Source: Aerococcus sp. HMSC062A02 (GTDB taxonomy: Bacteria; Bacillota; Bacilli; Lactobacillales; Aerococcaceae). From it: DNA of 59,364 bases. The stretch is from contig NZ_KV797939.1 of assembly GCF_001809535.1 (NCBI RefSeq), forward strand, positions 66,981 through 126,344, in the 5' to 3' direction. Of this stretch, positions 8,284 to 16,861 are shown one piece after another (within the stretch, counting starts at the first letter, position 1; each line of letters begins with the position of its first letter). The notes beneath the pieces are model-generated. The model made no database searches. It was not told where the DNA came from and worked only from the letters and a program-made list of their open reading frames with translations. Both the position numbers and the translations under genes were made by a program.

Positions 8284-9096
8284 TTAAAATTGACGAAAAC
8301 GCGCTTCGCGAGCTAGGCGGATGGCTTCAGCTGACTTGCCATCCCAGTCCTCTAATTCCTTGATGAGCATGGTTTTGATATTGTCAGCTAAGTGTTCCTT
8401 GATGATCGCCTCTCCCCGCTGGCGGACGGGAATAATTTCATCCACTACCCCCAATTCATAGAGGTCTTTAGCGGTGAACTTCATCAGTTCCGCTGCCTCA
8501 TTGGCCCGGTTAACATCTTTCCACAGAATGGTCGCAAAGCCTTCTGGGGAAAGAATGGAATACATGGCGTCTTCTAGGATCCAAACCCGGTTGGTCACTG
8601 CCAGGGCTAGGGCCCCACCGCTCCCTCCTTCACCAATTAAGACGGAGATATTAGGAGCAGATAAACGACCGAAAGCCTGCATGGACCGGGCAATCGCTTC
8701 ACCAACCCCCCGGTCTTCCGCTTCCATATCGCAAAAAGCACCAGAAGTATTGATAAAGCTAATGACCGGACGCTTAAATTTATCGGCTTGTTCCACTAGG
8801 CGGATGGCCTTGCGGTAACCCTCCGCATGGGGAGAACCAAAGTTCCGTTCCACATTTTCTTTAGTGGTGTGACCCTTTTCTGTCCCGATAATGGTCACTG
8901 GCCGGCCATCTAAACGACCCACCCCACCATAAATCGCGGCATCGTCCCCATAGGCCCGGTCGCCGTGGAATTCATAGAAATCGTCACAGATGTAATTGGC
9001 CAATTCCGAAGTGGTCAAGCGTTGGGTATCCCGAGCAGCTTTAACGACCTCACTCGGATGGAGAGAAGGTCGTTTTTTTGAATGACTTTCTAGCAT
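8284..9096 (-). CDS. accA: Acetyl-CoA carboxylase carboxyltransferase, alpha subunit
   Basis: AccA with AccD transfers CO2 from carboxybiotin to acetyl-CoA to form malonyl-CoA, the first step of fatty acid synthesis. The 270-residue protein has the crotonase-like core of the family: ICDDFYEFHGDRAYGDDAAI near residue 35, SFINTSGAFCDMEAEDRG near 113 and IGEGGSGGALALAVT near 153. It is shorter than the E. coli subunit, as usual in Lactobacillales. It is the last gene of the FASII operon, 10 bp after accD. Confidence 0.95.
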   Translation of the reverse strand: MLESHSKKRPSLHPSEVVKAARDTQRLTTSELANYICDDFYEFHGDRAYGDDAAIYGGVGRLDGRPVTIIGTEKGHTTKENVERNFGSPHAEGYRKAIRLVEQADKFKRPVISFINTSGAFCDMEAEDRGVGEAIARSMQAFGRLSAPNISVLIGEGGSGGALALAVTNRVWILEDAMYSILSPEGFATILWKDVNRANEAAELMKFTAKDLYELGVVDEIIPVRQRGEAIIKEHLADNIKTMLIKELEDWDGKSAEAIRLAREARFRQF

Positions 9097-9106
9097 AATA
9101 CACTCC

Positions 9107-9970
9107 TTAAGCTTGGCAATGGATGGACAGCAAGGCAGATAGTTCTTCTCTTAATTGCTGGCGGGGGATGATTCGGTCAACGAAACCATGGGCCAGTTGG
9201 TGCTCAGCACTCTGGAAGCTGTCAGGCACGGCCTGGTGGATAGTTTGTTCGATCACCCGTTTGCCGGCAAAGCCAATTAAAGCACCAGGTTCAGCACAGA
9301 TAATATCAGCCTGCATGGCAAAACTAGCTGTTACCCCGCCCGTTGTTGGATCAGTCAAAACGGCCAGGTAGAGGAGACCGGCCTCACTGTGTCGTTCCAC
9401 AGCCAGCGAAATCTTGGCCATCTGCATGAGGGAAACAATCCCTTCTTGCATCCGAGCCCCCCCACTCGCTGTAAAGACCACAACTGGTAGGCTTTCTTTA
9501 AGGGCTAACTCGAAGAGGGAGGTTAACTTCTCCCCCACCCGGGCGCCCATGGACCCCATCATGAAGAAAGGATTCATACAGGCAAAGGCAAGTTCCTGTC
9601 CATTGAGCTTACCAAGGCCCGTGGTGATGGCTTCATCCGTCTGAGCCCGGTCTTGGGCCTTGGCGCGCTTCTCCTCATAACCTGGAAAGTCCAGGGGATT
9701 GGCATGACCCCCATCTTCAAAAAGAGGCTCAAAAGAATCTGGATCCAAGATCAAACGAATCCGTTCCTGGGCTGAAATCCGGAAATGATAGTCACAGTTG
9801 CTGCAGACATAGGCCGGTTTCATATCCTGGGTCAGGATAGTTTGCTGGCACTGGGGACACTTCTGCCACATGCCGTCAGGAATATAGGGCTTGTGGTTGG
9901 GATCAACAACGTCCACTTGACTAGACTGGGGCACATGAATATAAGATTTCTTTTTCCGCTTGAAAGCCAT
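9107..9970 (-). CDS. accD: Acetyl-CoA carboxylase carboxyltransferase, beta subunit
   Basis: AccD partners AccA in the carboxyltransferase. An N-terminal four-cysteine zinc ribbon is intact (C38, C41, C56, C59), followed by the crotonase-fold domain with FTASGGARMQEGIVSLMQMA and VLTDPTTGGVTASFAMQAD. The 287-residue length is standard. It lies between accC and accA in the FASII operon. Confidence 0.95.
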   Translation of the reverse strand: MAFKRKKKSYIHVPQSSQVDVVDPNHKPYIPDGMWQKCPQCQQTILTQDMKPAYVCSNCDYHFRISAQERIRLILDPDSFEPLFEDGGHANPLDFPGYEEKRAKAQDRAQTDEAITTGLGKLNGQELAFACMNPFFMMGSMGARVGEKLTSLFELALKESLPVVVFTASGGARMQEGIVSLMQMAKISLAVERHSEAGLLYLAVLTDPTTGGVTASFAMQADIICAEPGALIGFAGKRVIEQTIHQAVPDSFQSAEHQLAHGFVDRIIPRQQLREELSALLSIHCQA

Positions 9971-9986
9971 CAGCTCAGCTCCCTTC

Positions 9987-11357
9987 TCAGTTTGATTGTT
10001 CGGCTAGCCAGGCAGGTAAGAGGCTGGCTTCCAGGTGGTCATTACTATAGTCACCGGAAAGGAAACCGTCATCCTCTAGAATGGCCTGGAGAAGGGCCTG
10101 GTTGGAGGCAATGCCTTCAATCCGCAACTCTCCTAGGGCCCGCTTCATCCGTTGCACGGCTTCTTCTCGATCCGCTCCGTAAGCAATCAATTTAGCAAAC
10201 ATATTATCATAGTATGGCGGCATTTGATAGCCATTATAAACACTTGATTCTAGTCGCAAGCCCAAATTACCTGCCGGAAAATGAATAAAGTCAAAGGATC
10301 CGGTCGAAGGATAGAAGTGGTCTTCTGGCCGCTCCGCATTCAAGCGGACCTCAATGGCATGCCCTTCAAAGTGAATATCCTCCTGGTCCAAGCTTAGGGG
10401 TTGACCAGCCGCAATTTCAATTTGCTTTTTGACCAAGTCGACGCCGGTAATCATTTCCGTGATTGGATGTTCCACCTGGATCCGGGTATTCATCTCCATA
10501 AAATAAAAGTTCTGGTCATAGTCTACCAGGAATTCAATGGTGCCCGCCCCCGTGTAATTGACTTCTTCACCAGCTTTAACAGCTGCTGCACAGATCTTTT
10601 CGCGCGTTGTTTGGCTAATAAAGGGACTTGGACTCTCTTCGAGTACTTTTTGGTGGTTGCGCTGGAGGGAGCATTCCCGCTCCCCTAGATGGACCACCTT
10701 ACCATAGTTATCACCGAGGATTTGAACTTCAATGTGGTGGGCAGGATGGATGACCTTCTCCATGTAGAGCTGGTCATTCTGGAAGTTCTGCTGGGCTTCC
10801 AAGCGGGCCTCATCGAAGGCCGCCTGCAAATGACTAGCCTGGTTAACCAGGCGCATGCCCTTGCCCCCGCCCCCAGCCGTTGCCTTGAAGAGAACAGGAT
10901 AACCGACTTCTTCAGCAATGGCTTGGGCTTCCTCAGCACTACGAACAAAGTCTTCACTCCCCGGAATAACCGGCACCTTAGCGGCCTTCATGGTATCCCG
11001 GGCATGTTGCTTATCCCCCATCTGGTCAATCACATCCGCTTCCGGTCCGATAAAGACAATATTCATCTCCCGGCAGAGGCGGGCAAATTTACTGTTTTCT
11101 GATAAGAAGCCAAAACCGGGATGGATGGCCTGGGCCCCAGTAACGACAGCTGCGCTGAGGATAGAGGGCATGTTTAAATAGGAGTCCGCTGCGGACGCTT
11201 TCCCAATACAGACTGCCTCATCAGCTAAGGAGACATGCATTGCATCGGCATCCGCTTCGGAGTATACAGCCACTGTTTGGATGCCCATCTCCTTACAAGT
11301 TCGAATGATTCGAACGGCGATTTCGCCACGGTTGGCAATAAGTATTTTCTTAAACAT
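9987..11357 (-). CDS. accC: Acetyl-CoA carboxylase, biotin carboxylase subunit
   Basis: AccC carboxylates the biotin on AccB using ATP and bicarbonate. It begins FKKILIANRGEIAVRIIRTC and shows the glycine-rich ATP-grasp loop (KATAGGGGKGMRLV near residue 160), HIEVQILGD, and the MEMNTRIQVEHPITEMITG active-site stretch near 288. The length of 456 residues is complete. It is followed by accD after 16 bp. Confidence 0.96.
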   Translation of the reverse strand: MFKKILIANRGEIAVRIIRTCKEMGIQTVAVYSEADADAMHVSLADEAVCIGKASAADSYLNMPSILSAAVVTGAQAIHPGFGFLSENSKFARLCREMNIVFIGPEADVIDQMGDKQHARDTMKAAKVPVIPGSEDFVRSAEEAQAIAEEVGYPVLFKATAGGGGKGMRLVNQASHLQAAFDEARLEAQQNFQNDQLYMEKVIHPAHHIEVQILGDNYGKVVHLGERECSLQRNHQKVLEESPSPFISQTTREKICAAAVKAGEEVNYTGAGTIEFLVDYDQNFYFMEMNTRIQVEHPITEMITGVDLVKKQIEIAAGQPLSLDQEDIHFEGHAIEVRLNAERPEDHFYPSTGSFDFIHFPAGNLGLRLESSVYNGYQMPPYYDNMFAKLIAYGADREEAVQRMKRALGELRIEGIASNQALLQAILEDDGFLSGDYSNDHLEASLLPAWLAEQSN

Positions 11358-11377
11358 TTGACCACTTTCTTTATTAC

Positions 11378-11839
11378 TTAAATATCGCGTTCAACATCTG
11401 ATACGGCGAAAGTCATTTGGCATTCACTGCATAGAACGCCATCTTCACGGTGAATGGTAGCCTTAGCCAAGCCAATATTCCGCTTAATCTTTAAGATATC
11501 AACGGTTACGGTAAGGACATCGCCTGGCACAACCTTCTGGCGGAATTTAACCTTATCCACTCCTGCTAAATATCCGGTCCGCTTGGTGAGGCCATCCGTC
11601 ATCAAGAGTGGAATCGAACCAGCCTGGGCCATGGTTTCAATTTGAAGGACGCCTGGCATGACTGGTTCACCTGGGAAGTGGCCGACAAAATAAGGCTCGT
11701 TAATGGTCACGTTCTTGCGTGCCACCACGCGTTTGCCAACCTCTAATTCCGTTACCCGGTCAATAAAACAAATTGGATAGCGGTTAGGAATGATGTCCAT
11801 AATCTCTTGGGCATCTAAGATAATTTCATTATTTTCCAC
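11378..11839 (-). CDS. fabZ: 3-hydroxyacyl-ACP dehydratase FabZ
   Basis: This hot-dog-fold enzyme dehydrates 3-hydroxyacyl-ACP in each elongation cycle. The active-site helix region GHFPGEPVMPGVLQIETMAQ (residue 53 on) contains the catalytic His and Glu, and the N-terminal IPNRYPICFIDRV is characteristic. The 153-residue length is typical. Only one FabZ copy is visible in the window, so whether this copy can also act as an isomerase (FabN-like) cannot be told from sequence alone. Confidence 0.94.
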   Translation of the reverse strand: MENNEIILDAQEIMDIIPNRYPICFIDRVTELEVGKRVVARKNVTINEPYFVGHFPGEPVMPGVLQIETMAQAGSIPLLMTDGLTKRTGYLAGVDKVKFRQKVVPGDVLTVTVDILKIKRNIGLAKATIHREDGVLCSECQMTFAVSDVERDI

Positions 11840-11850
11840 ACGATCTCTCC

Positions 11851-12336
11851 TTAACTAATCTCAAATAGAGGCTGGCCGTATTCAACGACTTCACCGTCCT
11901 TGACTAAAATCTGACTGATGGTCCCTGAGCATTCAGCTGGGATTTCATTCATAATCTTCATGGCTTCAACGATACATACCGTTTCCCCCGCCTGGATGGT
12001 CTGACCCAAGCTCACATAAGGGTCACGGTCAGGACCTGGCGCTAGGTAGACCACACCCACAATAGGACTGGTCACAACTTGGCCAGAGAAGCTTTCTTCT
12101 TCCTTGGTCGCTTCTTCTGCCGCTGGGTCAGGAGCAGACGTTGCCTCAGCTTGACCTGCCTTTTCAGCAGCCAAGGCGTCGACAGAACTGGCCGCTTGGT
12201 CTATGCCCTTAGCATTGAGGGCATCGGTTTCCAACTTGGACATGACAATCTCTAAGTCTTCATTCTTGAAGACAAATTGCTGTAAACTGGATGCATCTAC
12301 GGCTTGGATAAGCGCCTTAATTTCTTTTGTTTCCAT
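11851..12336 (-). CDS. accB: Biotin carboxyl carrier protein
   Basis: AccB carries biotin between AccC and AccA/AccD. The C-terminal biotinyl domain (residues 85-161) includes VEAMKIMNE with the biotin-accepting Lys at 127. An N-terminal helical region (1-45) is followed by an Ala/Glu-rich flexible linker (about 45-84). The first base of the start codon overlaps the last base of fabF. Confidence 0.95.
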   Translation of the reverse strand: METKEIKALIQAVDASSLQQFVFKNEDLEIVMSKLETDALNAKGIDQAASSVDALAAEKAGQAEATSAPDPAAEEATKEEESFSGQVVTSPIVGVVYLAPGPDRDPYVSLGQTIQAGETVCIVEAMKIMNEIPAECSGTISQILVKDGEVVEYGQPLFEIS

Positions 12337-13577
12337 TAGTCTTGAGTCACCTTCTTAAAGCAAATCACCGTATTGTGGCCACCGAAACCAAGGGCATTAG
12401 AAACTAAAGCATCAATTTGGCGGTCTTCCCCTTGGCCAGTTACCAGGTGGAGGTCACAGTCTTCATCTGGCACTTGGTAGCCTACCATGCCTGGGATAAA
12501 GCTTTCTTCCATAGCTTTAATACTAGCAATCGCTTCAACGGCACCCGCAGCGCCCAAGAGATGGCCGACTGCCGCCTTGGTTGAGCTCACTGCGACGTCT
12601 TGACTATAATCGCCAAAAGCCGTTTTGATGACATGGCTTTCTACTCGGTCATTAGTTGGGGTAGAGGTTCCGTGGGCGTTGACATATTGCACATCGTCTT
12701 GGCCGAGGCCAGCTTCATTTAGAGCAAGTTCAATAGCCTTGACAGCTTCTTGGCCTTCTGCATGAGGAGCTGTCAGGTGGTAGGCGTCGGAAGTTGCTCC
12801 GTAGCCAGCCACTTCAGCGTAAATCTTAGCACCCCGGGCTTGGGCAGATTCTAAGCTTTCAAGAAGCAAGATGCCAGCTCCTTCGCCCATAATGAAGCCT
12901 GCCCGTTCCTTATCGAAGGGAATGGAGGCACGGTCAGGGTCAGAAGTGGTGTTCATCGCGGTGAGGTTTTCAAAGCCGGACATAGCAATCTCACAGATGG
13001 ATGATTCCCCCCCACCAGCTAACATATAGTCGGCATAACCGTGCTTGATATAGCGGAAGGCTTCACCAATGGCATTATTAGCTGAAGCACAGGCTGTTGA
13101 GACGGTTTGGGCTGGGCCATGGATTCCAAAATGCATGGAGATATTGGCCCCACCCATGTTGGAGATGGCTATCGGAACGAATAAAGGATTCACCCTTTTT
13201 GGGCCCTTAGCAATCATCTTGCGGATCCCTGATTCCATTTCTTGAACCCCACCAATACCGGTCCCAAAATAAATACCCACCCGGTCGCGGTCCACTTGGT
13301 CAAGGTCTAAGCCTGCGTCTTTGAGAGCTTCGCTTGATGCTGCAATGGCGTATTGGGCGTATGGCTCCATCCGTTTGGCTGACTTGCGATCCATATAATT
13401 CTTAGGGTCGAAGTCTTTGACTTCAGCTACTAACTGGGTATCCAGGCCGCTAGCATCGAACTTGGTAATCGGTCCAATACCGTGCTTGCCTGCTTTTAAA
13501 TTGGTCCAAAATTCATCGACTGAATTTCCTAAGGGGGTCACAGCCCCTAGACCTGTCACTACAACTCTTCTCGTCAT
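12336..13577 (-). CDS. fabF: 3-oxoacyl-ACP synthase II
   Basis: FabF condenses malonyl-ACP with growing acyl-ACP chains. The thiolase-fold catalytic triad is present: Cys in VSTACASANNAIGEA near residue 163, His in VNAHGTSTPTND near 304 and His in AVGHLLGAAGAVE near 340. The length of 413 residues is normal. No fabH is present in this operon, so chain initiation must be encoded elsewhere or handled otherwise. Confidence 0.96.
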   Translation of the reverse strand: MTRRVVVTGLGAVTPLGNSVDEFWTNLKAGKHGIGPITKFDASGLDTQLVAEVKDFDPKNYMDRKSAKRMEPYAQYAIAASSEALKDAGLDLDQVDRDRVGIYFGTGIGGVQEMESGIRKMIAKGPKRVNPLFVPIAISNMGGANISMHFGIHGPAQTVSTACASANNAIGEAFRYIKHGYADYMLAGGGESSICEIAMSGFENLTAMNTTSDPDRASIPFDKERAGFIMGEGAGILLLESLESAQARGAKIYAEVAGYGATSDAYHLTAPHAEGQEAVKAIELALNEAGLGQDDVQYVNAHGTSTPTNDRVESHVIKTAFGDYSQDVAVSSTKAAVGHLLGAAGAVEAIASIKAMEESFIPGMVGYQVPDEDCDLHLVTGQGEDRQIDALVSNALGFGGHNTVICFKKVTQD

Positions 13578-13586
13578 AAGAACCTC

Positions 13587-14318
13587 CTAGTTCATATTGA
13601 GACCACCGTTGATTTCAAGGGTGGTACCAGTAATATACTTGTTATTTGCTAGGAATAAGATCGCTTCTGCTACTTCCTCTTGTTCGCCGAAGCGCTTGAG
13701 CGGGATTTCATCTAGCATGGCTTCTTTTGTTTTGTCTGATAATTTATCGGTCATGTCGCTGGAAATGAAGCCAGGTGCCACGGCATTGACGGTGATGTGA
13801 CGACTGGCTAGCTCGCGGGCTGCCGACCGGGTCAAACCGATCAAAGCAGCCTTGGAAGCCGAGTAATTAGCCTGGCCGACATTTCCAATAATGCCGGATA
13901 AACTCGATACATTTATGATAGCACCTCTACGTTGTTTTAGCATTATTTTTGACACATGACGGATCAAATTAAAGCTTCCCTTAAGGTTCACGTCAATGAC
14001 TTGGTCGAAGTCTTCTTCAGACATCCGAATCAAGAGGCTATCCTTGGTAATCCCGGCATTGTTGACTAGGACATCCACTCGACCGAAGTCCTTGTGAATG
14101 GCTTTCACCACCTGGCTGGTCAAGTCAAAGTCTGAAACATCAGCCAGGTACTCTCTTACTTCTACCCCATAGTCCCGGATGGCTTCCAAGACCGATTCAT
14201 CCGCTTGGGACCGGTTGACCATGGCAATGTGGTAGCCGGCCTTGGCAAAGGCGAGCGCCGTCGCGGTGCCGATGCCGCGGTTAGCACCTGTAATAATAAG
14301 TGTTTCTTCTTTAGACAT
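13587..14318 (-). CDS. fabG: 3-oxoacyl-ACP reductase
   Basis: FabG is an NADPH-dependent short-chain dehydrogenase that reduces 3-oxoacyl-ACP. The cofactor loop [16 protein letters not shown] (residue 10 on), the NNAG motif near 87, catalytic Ser in INVSSLSG and YSASK near 152 are all intact. The 243-residue length is standard. It lies between fabD and fabF with short gaps. Confidence 0.95.
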   Translation of the reverse strand: MSKEETLIITGANRGIGTATALAFAKAGYHIAMVNRSQADESVLEAIRDYGVEVREYLADVSDFDLTSQVVKAIHKDFGRVDVLVNNAGITKDSLLIRMSEEDFDQVIDVNLKGSFNLIRHVSKIMLKQRRGAIINVSSLSGIIGNVGQANYSASKAALIGLTRSAARELASRHITVNAVAPGFISSDMTDKLSDKTKEAMLDEIPLKRFGEQEEVAEAILFLANNKYITGTTLEINGGLNMN

Positions 14319-14322
14319 ATGC

Positions 14323-15258
14323 TTATTCTCCTGCTAATTCATTAATGGTTTTCTGTAAGTTATCGAGGTCGCCTATCCGGTAGCAAGCTACTGACCGGTC
14401 GATCTGCTTCATAAAGGAAGACAGGGTCTTGCCTGGACCGATTTCAATAAAACAATCCACGCCTTGGTCTAAGAGATAACGGATCGAATCCTCCCAGCGA
14501 ACGGGACAGTACATCTGCTTGGCCAAGTTTTCTTTTAAATGCGCCATATCATGGGGTTGAGCTGTGGTATTAGAAATGACGGGATACTGCATGTGGTCAA
14601 AATCAACCGCCTCCAAAGCCTGCTTAAAATCCTCACTAGCAGGCTCCATCAAGGCCGTATGGAAGGGCCCAGAGACCTTGAGAGGGATTAGCTTCTTGCT
14701 CCCAGCAGCCTTGAGTTTCTCACAGGCTAGGTCAACTGGCTCTTCATACCCCCCAATGACCACTTGCTTAGAGGTATTGTAGTTAGCGGGGGCCACATAG
14801 GCGTCATTTTCTTCGCGGGCTTCTTGGCAGGCCGCTTCAATGGTCTCGCGGGGAGTGTTCATCACAGCCACCATTTTCCCTAAGCCGGAAGGTACAGCTT
14901 CGGCCATAATCTTGCCTCGCTGGCGGATTAAGTCCAAGCAAGAGGCATAAGACAAGGCGCCTGCATCCATCAGAGCCGCATATTCACCAAGGCTAAGCCC
15001 CAGACTATAGTCCGCCTGAATCCCCGCTTCATGGAGGACCCGGGTCAGCATAGCCTCAATCGTAATCAAGGCAGGCTGCGTATATTCGGTCTCATGGATC
15101 TTCTCATCGTCCTCAAAGCAGATTGCTTTCATATCATAGGATGTGACTGCGCTCGCTTCCTCAAAAAACGTCTCCAAGTGAGGATAGTGGGCTAAGATAT
15201 CCTGCCCCATCCCCTTAAACTGAGCACCCTGGCCACTGTACATGAAGGCAATTGACAT
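14323..15258 (-). CDS. fabD: Malonyl-CoA:ACP transacylase
   Basis: FabD loads malonyl groups onto ACP. It begins IAFMYSGQGAQFKGMGQDIL, has the nucleophile elbow GLSLGEYAAL with the catalytic Ser near residue 90, and the catalytic His in KVSGPFHTALM near 198. The length of 311 residues is typical. An unusual 90-bp gap with a terminator-like hairpin separates it from fabK upstream. Confidence 0.95.
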   Translation of the reverse strand: MSIAFMYSGQGAQFKGMGQDILAHYPHLETFFEEASAVTSYDMKAICFEDDEKIHETEYTQPALITIEAMLTRVLHEAGIQADYSLGLSLGEYAALMDAGALSYASCLDLIRQRGKIMAEAVPSGLGKMVAVMNTPRETIEAACQEAREENDAYVAPANYNTSKQVVIGGYEEPVDLACEKLKAAGSKKLIPLKVSGPFHTALMEPASEDFKQALEAVDFDHMQYPVISNTTAQPHDMAHLKENLAKQMYCPVRWEDSIRYLLDQGVDCFIEIGPGKTLSSFMKQIDRSVACYRIGDLDNLQKTINELAGE

Positions 15259-15303
15259 GGAATCCCTCTTTCTTTCCTTATTGTTTATTATTTATAGTTA
15301 AAA

Positions 15304-15343
15304 TAAAAACAGTGAAAGCAATAAAAAAGTTAGCCCTCACTGT
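15304..15343 (-). terminator. Terminator-like attenuator between fabK and fabD
   Basis: Read on the minus strand, ACAGTGA (15343-15337) pairs with TCACTGT (15315-15309) and is followed by TTTTATTTT. The loop is large (21 nt), so the structure may be weak. It lies six bases after the fabK stop, inside an otherwise tightly packed operon. Confidence 0.5.
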
Positions 15344-15348
15344 CCGTC

Positions 15349-16302
15349 TTAATTCATACTGGCATGCTGCTGAATCAGCTCGCGACATTCTTGCATGTAG
15401 GACTGAATAATTTCTTCACAGGCCTCTTCTTGGTGAATGAGTCCGGCAATCTGACCGGCCATTAATGAACTATTATCCACATCCCCATCAACAACCGCTC
15501 GTTTTAAGGCCCCTTTGGCTAAAGCTTCTAGCTTGGTCCAATCAGGTTGGTCCTTGGCCGCTTCTTCATGTTCCAGCTTAAGATATTTCTTCGTCAGTTT
15601 ATTACGTAAAACACGGACTGGATGGCCAGTCGATTCGCCTGTAATCACTGTATCAATATCCTTGGCATTGATAATTTTTTTCTTGAAATTAGGATGGGCA
15701 TTCGATTCCTTGGCGACCACAAAACGGGTACCCACTTGAATCCCTGAAGCACCCAGCATCAATGCAGCTGCCATGCCCCGGCCGTCACCAATCCCACCGG
15801 CTGCAATGACCGGAATATCGACGGCATCAACTACTTGTGGAACCAAGGCCATGGTGGTTAATTTACCAATATGACCACCGGACTCCATACCTTCCACAAT
15901 CAGAGCGTCAACCCCCTCACGGGCCATGCGCTTAGCAAGGGCAACGGAAGCAACAACGGGAATCACCTTAATACCGGCTGCCTTGAAACGTTTCATGTAC
16001 TTGCCTGGTGAACCCGCACCGGTTGTGACAATCTTTACGCCAGATTGGCAAAGATAGTCAACCAAGTCATCCACATGGGCATTGAGTAACATGACATTAA
16101 CCGCAAATGGCTTGTCCGTTAAGGCCTGCATCTTCTCGACTTTTTCTTGGACGAGTTCAACAGGATCATGTCCCGTCCCAATCACACCTAAAGCTCCGGC
16201 ATTAGAGACAGCAGATGCAAGGTCTGCATCTGCCACCCATGCCATGGCGCCTTGGACGATTGGGTAAGTGACACCCATTTCTTTCCATAAATCAGTTTTC
16301 AT
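15349..16302 (-). CDS. fabK: Enoyl-ACP reductase II (FMN-dependent)
   Basis: FabK performs the last reduction of the elongation cycle with FMN and NAD(P)H, replacing FabI. The nitronate-monooxygenase-like TIM barrel is evident: PIVQGAMAWVADADLASAVS at the N-terminus, VEGMESGGHIG near residue 140, and the phosphate-binding AAGGIGDGRGMAAALMLGA near 180. The length of 317 residues fits. FabK-type organisms resist triclosan acting on FabI, but this assumes no FabI elsewhere in the genome. Confidence 0.94.
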   Translation of the reverse strand: MKTDLWKEMGVTYPIVQGAMAWVADADLASAVSNAGALGVIGTGHDPVELVQEKVEKMQALTDKPFAVNVMLLNAHVDDLVDYLCQSGVKIVTTGAGSPGKYMKRFKAAGIKVIPVVASVALAKRMAREGVDALIVEGMESGGHIGKLTTMALVPQVVDAVDIPVIAAGGIGDGRGMAAALMLGASGIQVGTRFVVAKESNAHPNFKKKIINAKDIDTVITGESTGHPVRVLRNKLTKKYLKLEHEEAAKDQPDWTKLEALAKGALKRAVVDGDVDNSSLMAGQIAGLIHQEEACEEIIQSYMQECRELIQQHASMN

Positions 16303-16329
16303 TAAGCGCCTACTCTCTTAACTGTCGGC

Positions 16330-16557
16330 TTATTGGTTGTTGTCAACAAAGTCAACGAGGTCTTGAACAGTCGCAATGTTAGTTTCATCTTCATCGATAG
16401 TAACATCGAATTCGTCTTCGATTTCATTGATAATTTGGAAGATGTCTAAGCTATCTGCATCTAAACCGTCTTGGATATTAGTGTCAGCCTTTACTTCTTC
16501 TGCCTCAACGTCTAATTGGTCAACGATAATTTCTTGGATTTTTTCAAATGTTGTCAT
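16330..16557 (-). CDS. acpP: Acyl carrier protein
   Basis: ACP carries acyl intermediates on a phosphopantetheine arm. The 75-residue acidic protein has the modification motif DADSLD with Ser36. It is the first gene of the FASII operon; a good AAGGAG lies upstream of the ATG. Two promoters with palindromic sites lie upstream, and neither fabH nor a fabT-like MarR regulator precedes it, unlike streptococci and enterococci. Confidence 0.96.
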   Translation of the reverse strand: MTTFEKIQEIIVDQLDVEAEEVKADTNIQDGLDADSLDIFQIINEIEDEFDVTIDEDETNIATVQDLVDFVDNNQ

Positions 16558-16620
16558 TATTCTGTCTCCTTTATTTTATAAGAAAATTTTTACCACTCAT
16601 TGAATGGATCGATTAGAGCT

Positions 16621-16649
16621 ATCTTAAACTAAGTCCATGGACTTGTCAA
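16621..16649 (-). promoter_or_regulatory. Proximal FASII promoter P2 with palindrome in spacer
   Basis: On the minus strand, TTGACA (16649-16644), a 17-bp spacer and TAAGAT (16626-16621). The spacer contains the perfect palindrome AAGTCCATGGACTT (16644-16631), placed where a bound repressor would block RNA polymerase. Confidence 0.75.
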
Positions 16650-16670
16650 TTTAAGTCAGCTAGACTTAAA
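16650..16670. promoter_or_regulatory. Candidate FASII operator palindrome
   Basis: A perfect 21-bp inverted repeat TTTAAGTC-N5-GACTTAAA directly abutting the P2 -35 box. Its AAGTC/GACTT half-sites recur in the spacer palindrome next to it. It differs from the FapR consensus (TTAGTACC-type) and from the AT-rich FabT sites I know, so the regulator is unknown. Confidence 0.65.
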
Positions 16671-16716
16671 GAATTTTTTAAAGCCGTCATAGCTCTTCAA
16701 ATTCTCAACAAAAAGT

Positions 16717-16745
16717 ATGATAACTTATTGTTTTTAATTTGTCAA
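16717..16745 (-). promoter_or_regulatory. Distal FASII promoter P1
   Basis: On the minus strand TTGACA (16745-16740), 17 bp, TATCAT (16722-16717). The -35 is embedded in a perfect AATTTG-T-CAAATT palindrome (16736-16748), a second type of operator candidate that resembles MarR/FabT sites more than the P2 motif does. Confidence 0.65.
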
Positions 16746-16777
16746 ATTATAATATACTTTATTTAGATAAATTAAAA

Positions 16778-16854
16778 GTGCAACAAAAGACTTCCCCCCA
16801 GCCTTCCCTGAAAAAAACAGTGGGACAGCCAGGACGGCTTAACTTTTGTCGCAC
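16778..16854 (-). terminator. Large inverted repeat after the DUF2187-like gene
   Basis: GTGCAACAAAAG (16778-16789) pairs with CTTTTGTCGCAC (16843-16854) with one mismatch, and the inner AGCC...GGCT segments also pair. Minus-strand RNA would end in GCACTTTTAATTT. It begins seven bases after the stop of the gene at 16862. It may be its terminator or a small palindromic element. Confidence 0.5.
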
Positions 16855-16861
16855 AGGTCGA

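Noticed and set aside
16725-16753. Plus-strand TTATTG-17-TATAAT promoter
   Set aside because: It would read into the end of the minus-strand DUF2187-like gene; no plus-strand gene is supported, and the same bases form the better minus-strand P1.
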